The translations under genes were made by a program, and so were the position numbers. Positions 63,200 to 64,000 of a stretch of 64,000 nucleotides of DNA are shown piece by piece. Numbering within the stretch: position 1 is the first letter of the stretch; each line of letters opens with the position of its first letter. The notes beneath the pieces were generated by a model. The model was not told where the DNA came from and did not search any database. It worked only from the letters and a program-made list of their open reading frames with translations. Origin of the DNA: Phyllobacterium zundukense (GTDB lineage: Bacteria > Pseudomonadota > Alphaproteobacteria > Rhizobiales > Rhizobiaceae); assembly GCF_002764115.1 (NCBI RefSeq), contig NZ_CP017945.1:147009-211008 (forward strand), read 5' to 3'.

Positions 63200-64000
63200 A
63201 TGACCAAGCACTTCATCGACCACCTGTCACGTGAACTCAAGGGGCTGAAGGAGACCGGGCTTTACAAGTCCGAACGCGTCATCACGTCCAAACAGGCTGG
63301 ACAGATCAAGATTTCCACAGGCGTAAAGGTATTGAATTTCTGCGCCAACAATTACCTCGGTCTTGCCAATAGCGAAGAGCTGGCGGCAGCAGGCAAGGCG
63401 GCGCTCGACCGCTATGGCTACGGCATGGCCTCGGTGCGTTTCATCTGCGGCACCCAGGAAGAGCACAAGCAGCTTGAAGCGCGCATTTCCAGTTTCCTGG
63501 GGCTGGAAGATACGATTCTGTACTCCAGCTGTTTCGATGCCAATGGCGGCCTGTTCGAAACGCTGCTCGGCGAGGAAGATGCCATCATTTCCGATGCGTT
63601 GAACCATGCCTCGATCATCGATGGCGTTCGCCTCTCCAAGGCCAAGCGGTTCCGCTACGCCAACAACGACATGGCGGCTTTGGAAGAAGAACTGAAGAAG
63701 GCGGAAGGCAGCCGCTTCAAGATGATTGCCACTGACGGCGTTTTCTCTATGGACGGTATCATCGCCAATCTTCAGGGCGTCTGCGACCTTGCCGAGAAAT
63801 ATGGCGCGATGGTCATGGTGGATGACAGCCATGCCGTCGGCTTCGTTGGCAAGCATGGCCGCGGTTCCGCCGAACATTGTGGCGTCGAAGGCCGCGTCGA
63901 TATCATCACCGGCACCCTTGGCAAGGCGCTGGGCGGCGCATCGGGCGGCTATACGTCGGGCAAAAAAGAAGTGGTCGACTGGCTGCGCCAGCGCTCGCGC
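63200..64000 (+). CDS. kbl: 2-amino-3-ketobutyrate CoA ligase (glycine C-acetyltransferase), 3' end outside window
   Basis: PLP enzyme that cleaves 2-amino-3-ketobutyrate with CoA to glycine and acetyl-CoA, the second step of threonine breakdown after threonine dehydrogenase. The first 267 residues are visible of about 395. Motifs: [17 protein letters not shown] near residue 45, [57 protein letters not shown] with the pyridine-ring Asp, and the Schiff-base Lys in [14 protein letters not shown] near residue 243. The start is ATG 63200. The frame is still open at 64000. A tdh gene would be expected beyond the edge. Confidence 0.95.
   Translation, partial: MTKHFIDHLSRELKGLKETGLYKSERVITSKQAGQIKISTGVKVLNFCANNYLGLANSEELAAAGKAALDRYGYGMASVRFICGTQEEHKQLEARISSFLGLEDTILYSSCFDANGGLFETLLGEEDAIISDALNHASIIDGVRLSKAKRFRYANNDMAALEEELKKAEGSRFKMIATDGVFSMDGIIANLQGVCDLAEKYGAMVMVDDSHAVGFVGKHGRGSAEHCGVEGRVDIITGTLGKALGGASGGYTSGKKEVVDWLRQRSR

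Noticed and set aside
1..64000. Search for rRNA, tRNA, CRISPR arrays, integrases, transposases and phage genes
   Set aside because: None was recognised on either strand; no inverted terminal repeats with flanking target duplications were seen.

Overview
The window reads as part of a secondary replicon (chromid or megaplasmid) of a Hyphomicrobiales/Rhizobiales alphaproteobacterium (Rhizobium, Phyllobacterium or Ochrobactrum-like). The main reasons are a complete repABC replication/partition module with its antisense RNA and parS-type palindromes, a rhizobial-type rhamnose locus in the order rhaRSTPQUK/rhaDI, a dctA/dctBD locus, and a dense run of ABC-transporter catabolic cassettes, each with its own regulator. 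The genus is inferred from gene content only. I see no rRNA, tRNA, CRISPR array, phage or intact insertion sequence.

Layout. 1-2.9 kb: edge of a hydroxamate-siderophore region (N-hydroxylase cut by the window edge, phosphopantetheinyl transferase, siderophore-esterase-like hydrolase). 3.0-6.9 kb: repC-ctRNA-repB-repA on the minus strand, then two parS-like palindromes. 7.4-11.1 kb: small accessory genes, including a periplasmic protein with tandem PsiF-like repeats and a nucleotidyltransferase-fold protein with two palindromic upstream sites. 11.3-18.8 kb: sugar ABC transporter with a PfkB kinase and a SIS-domain protein, and a divergent ROK regulator. 18.8-23.6 kb: omega-aminotransferase with divergent XRE-cupin repressor, PAS-LuxR regulator, 3-oxoacid CoA-transferase A/B, a small lipoprotein and a small XRE protein. 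23.7-30.3 kb: tryptophan/kynurenine divergon (TrpXYZ-type importer plus formamidase-like hydrolase on one side; GntR regulator, kynureninase and tryptophan 2,3-dioxygenase on the other). 30.9-38.2 kb: galactofuranose-type ABC importer, SAF-domain dehydrogenase and divergent LacI regulator. 38.2-42.9 kb: C4-dicarboxylate sensing and uptake with a sigma-54 promoter and two DctD-type sites. 43.0-53.8 kb: complete L-rhamnose uptake and catabolism. 53.9-63.1 kb: peptide-type ABC importer with amidohydrolase, RidA, IclR regulator, a SelA/DgaE-like PLP enzyme and a fused ATPase gene interrupted by about eight single-base indels. 63.2 kb to the end: start of kbl (2-amino-3-ketobutyrate CoA ligase), cut by the window edge.

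Most cassettes pair an importer whose substrate-binding protein (SBP) gene comes first with one or more catabolic enzymes and a divergent regulator. In all five SBP-first operons there is a stable inverted repeat directly after the SBP gene, which suggests a shared way of making more SBP than membrane components. The points most worth a second look are the self-contained tryptophan-to-anthranilate divergon, the amidohydrolase/RidA/PLP-lyase cassette, the indel cluster in its ATPase gene, the SIS/PfkB sugar-derivative operon, and the paired palindromes in front of the nucleotidyltransferase-fold gene.
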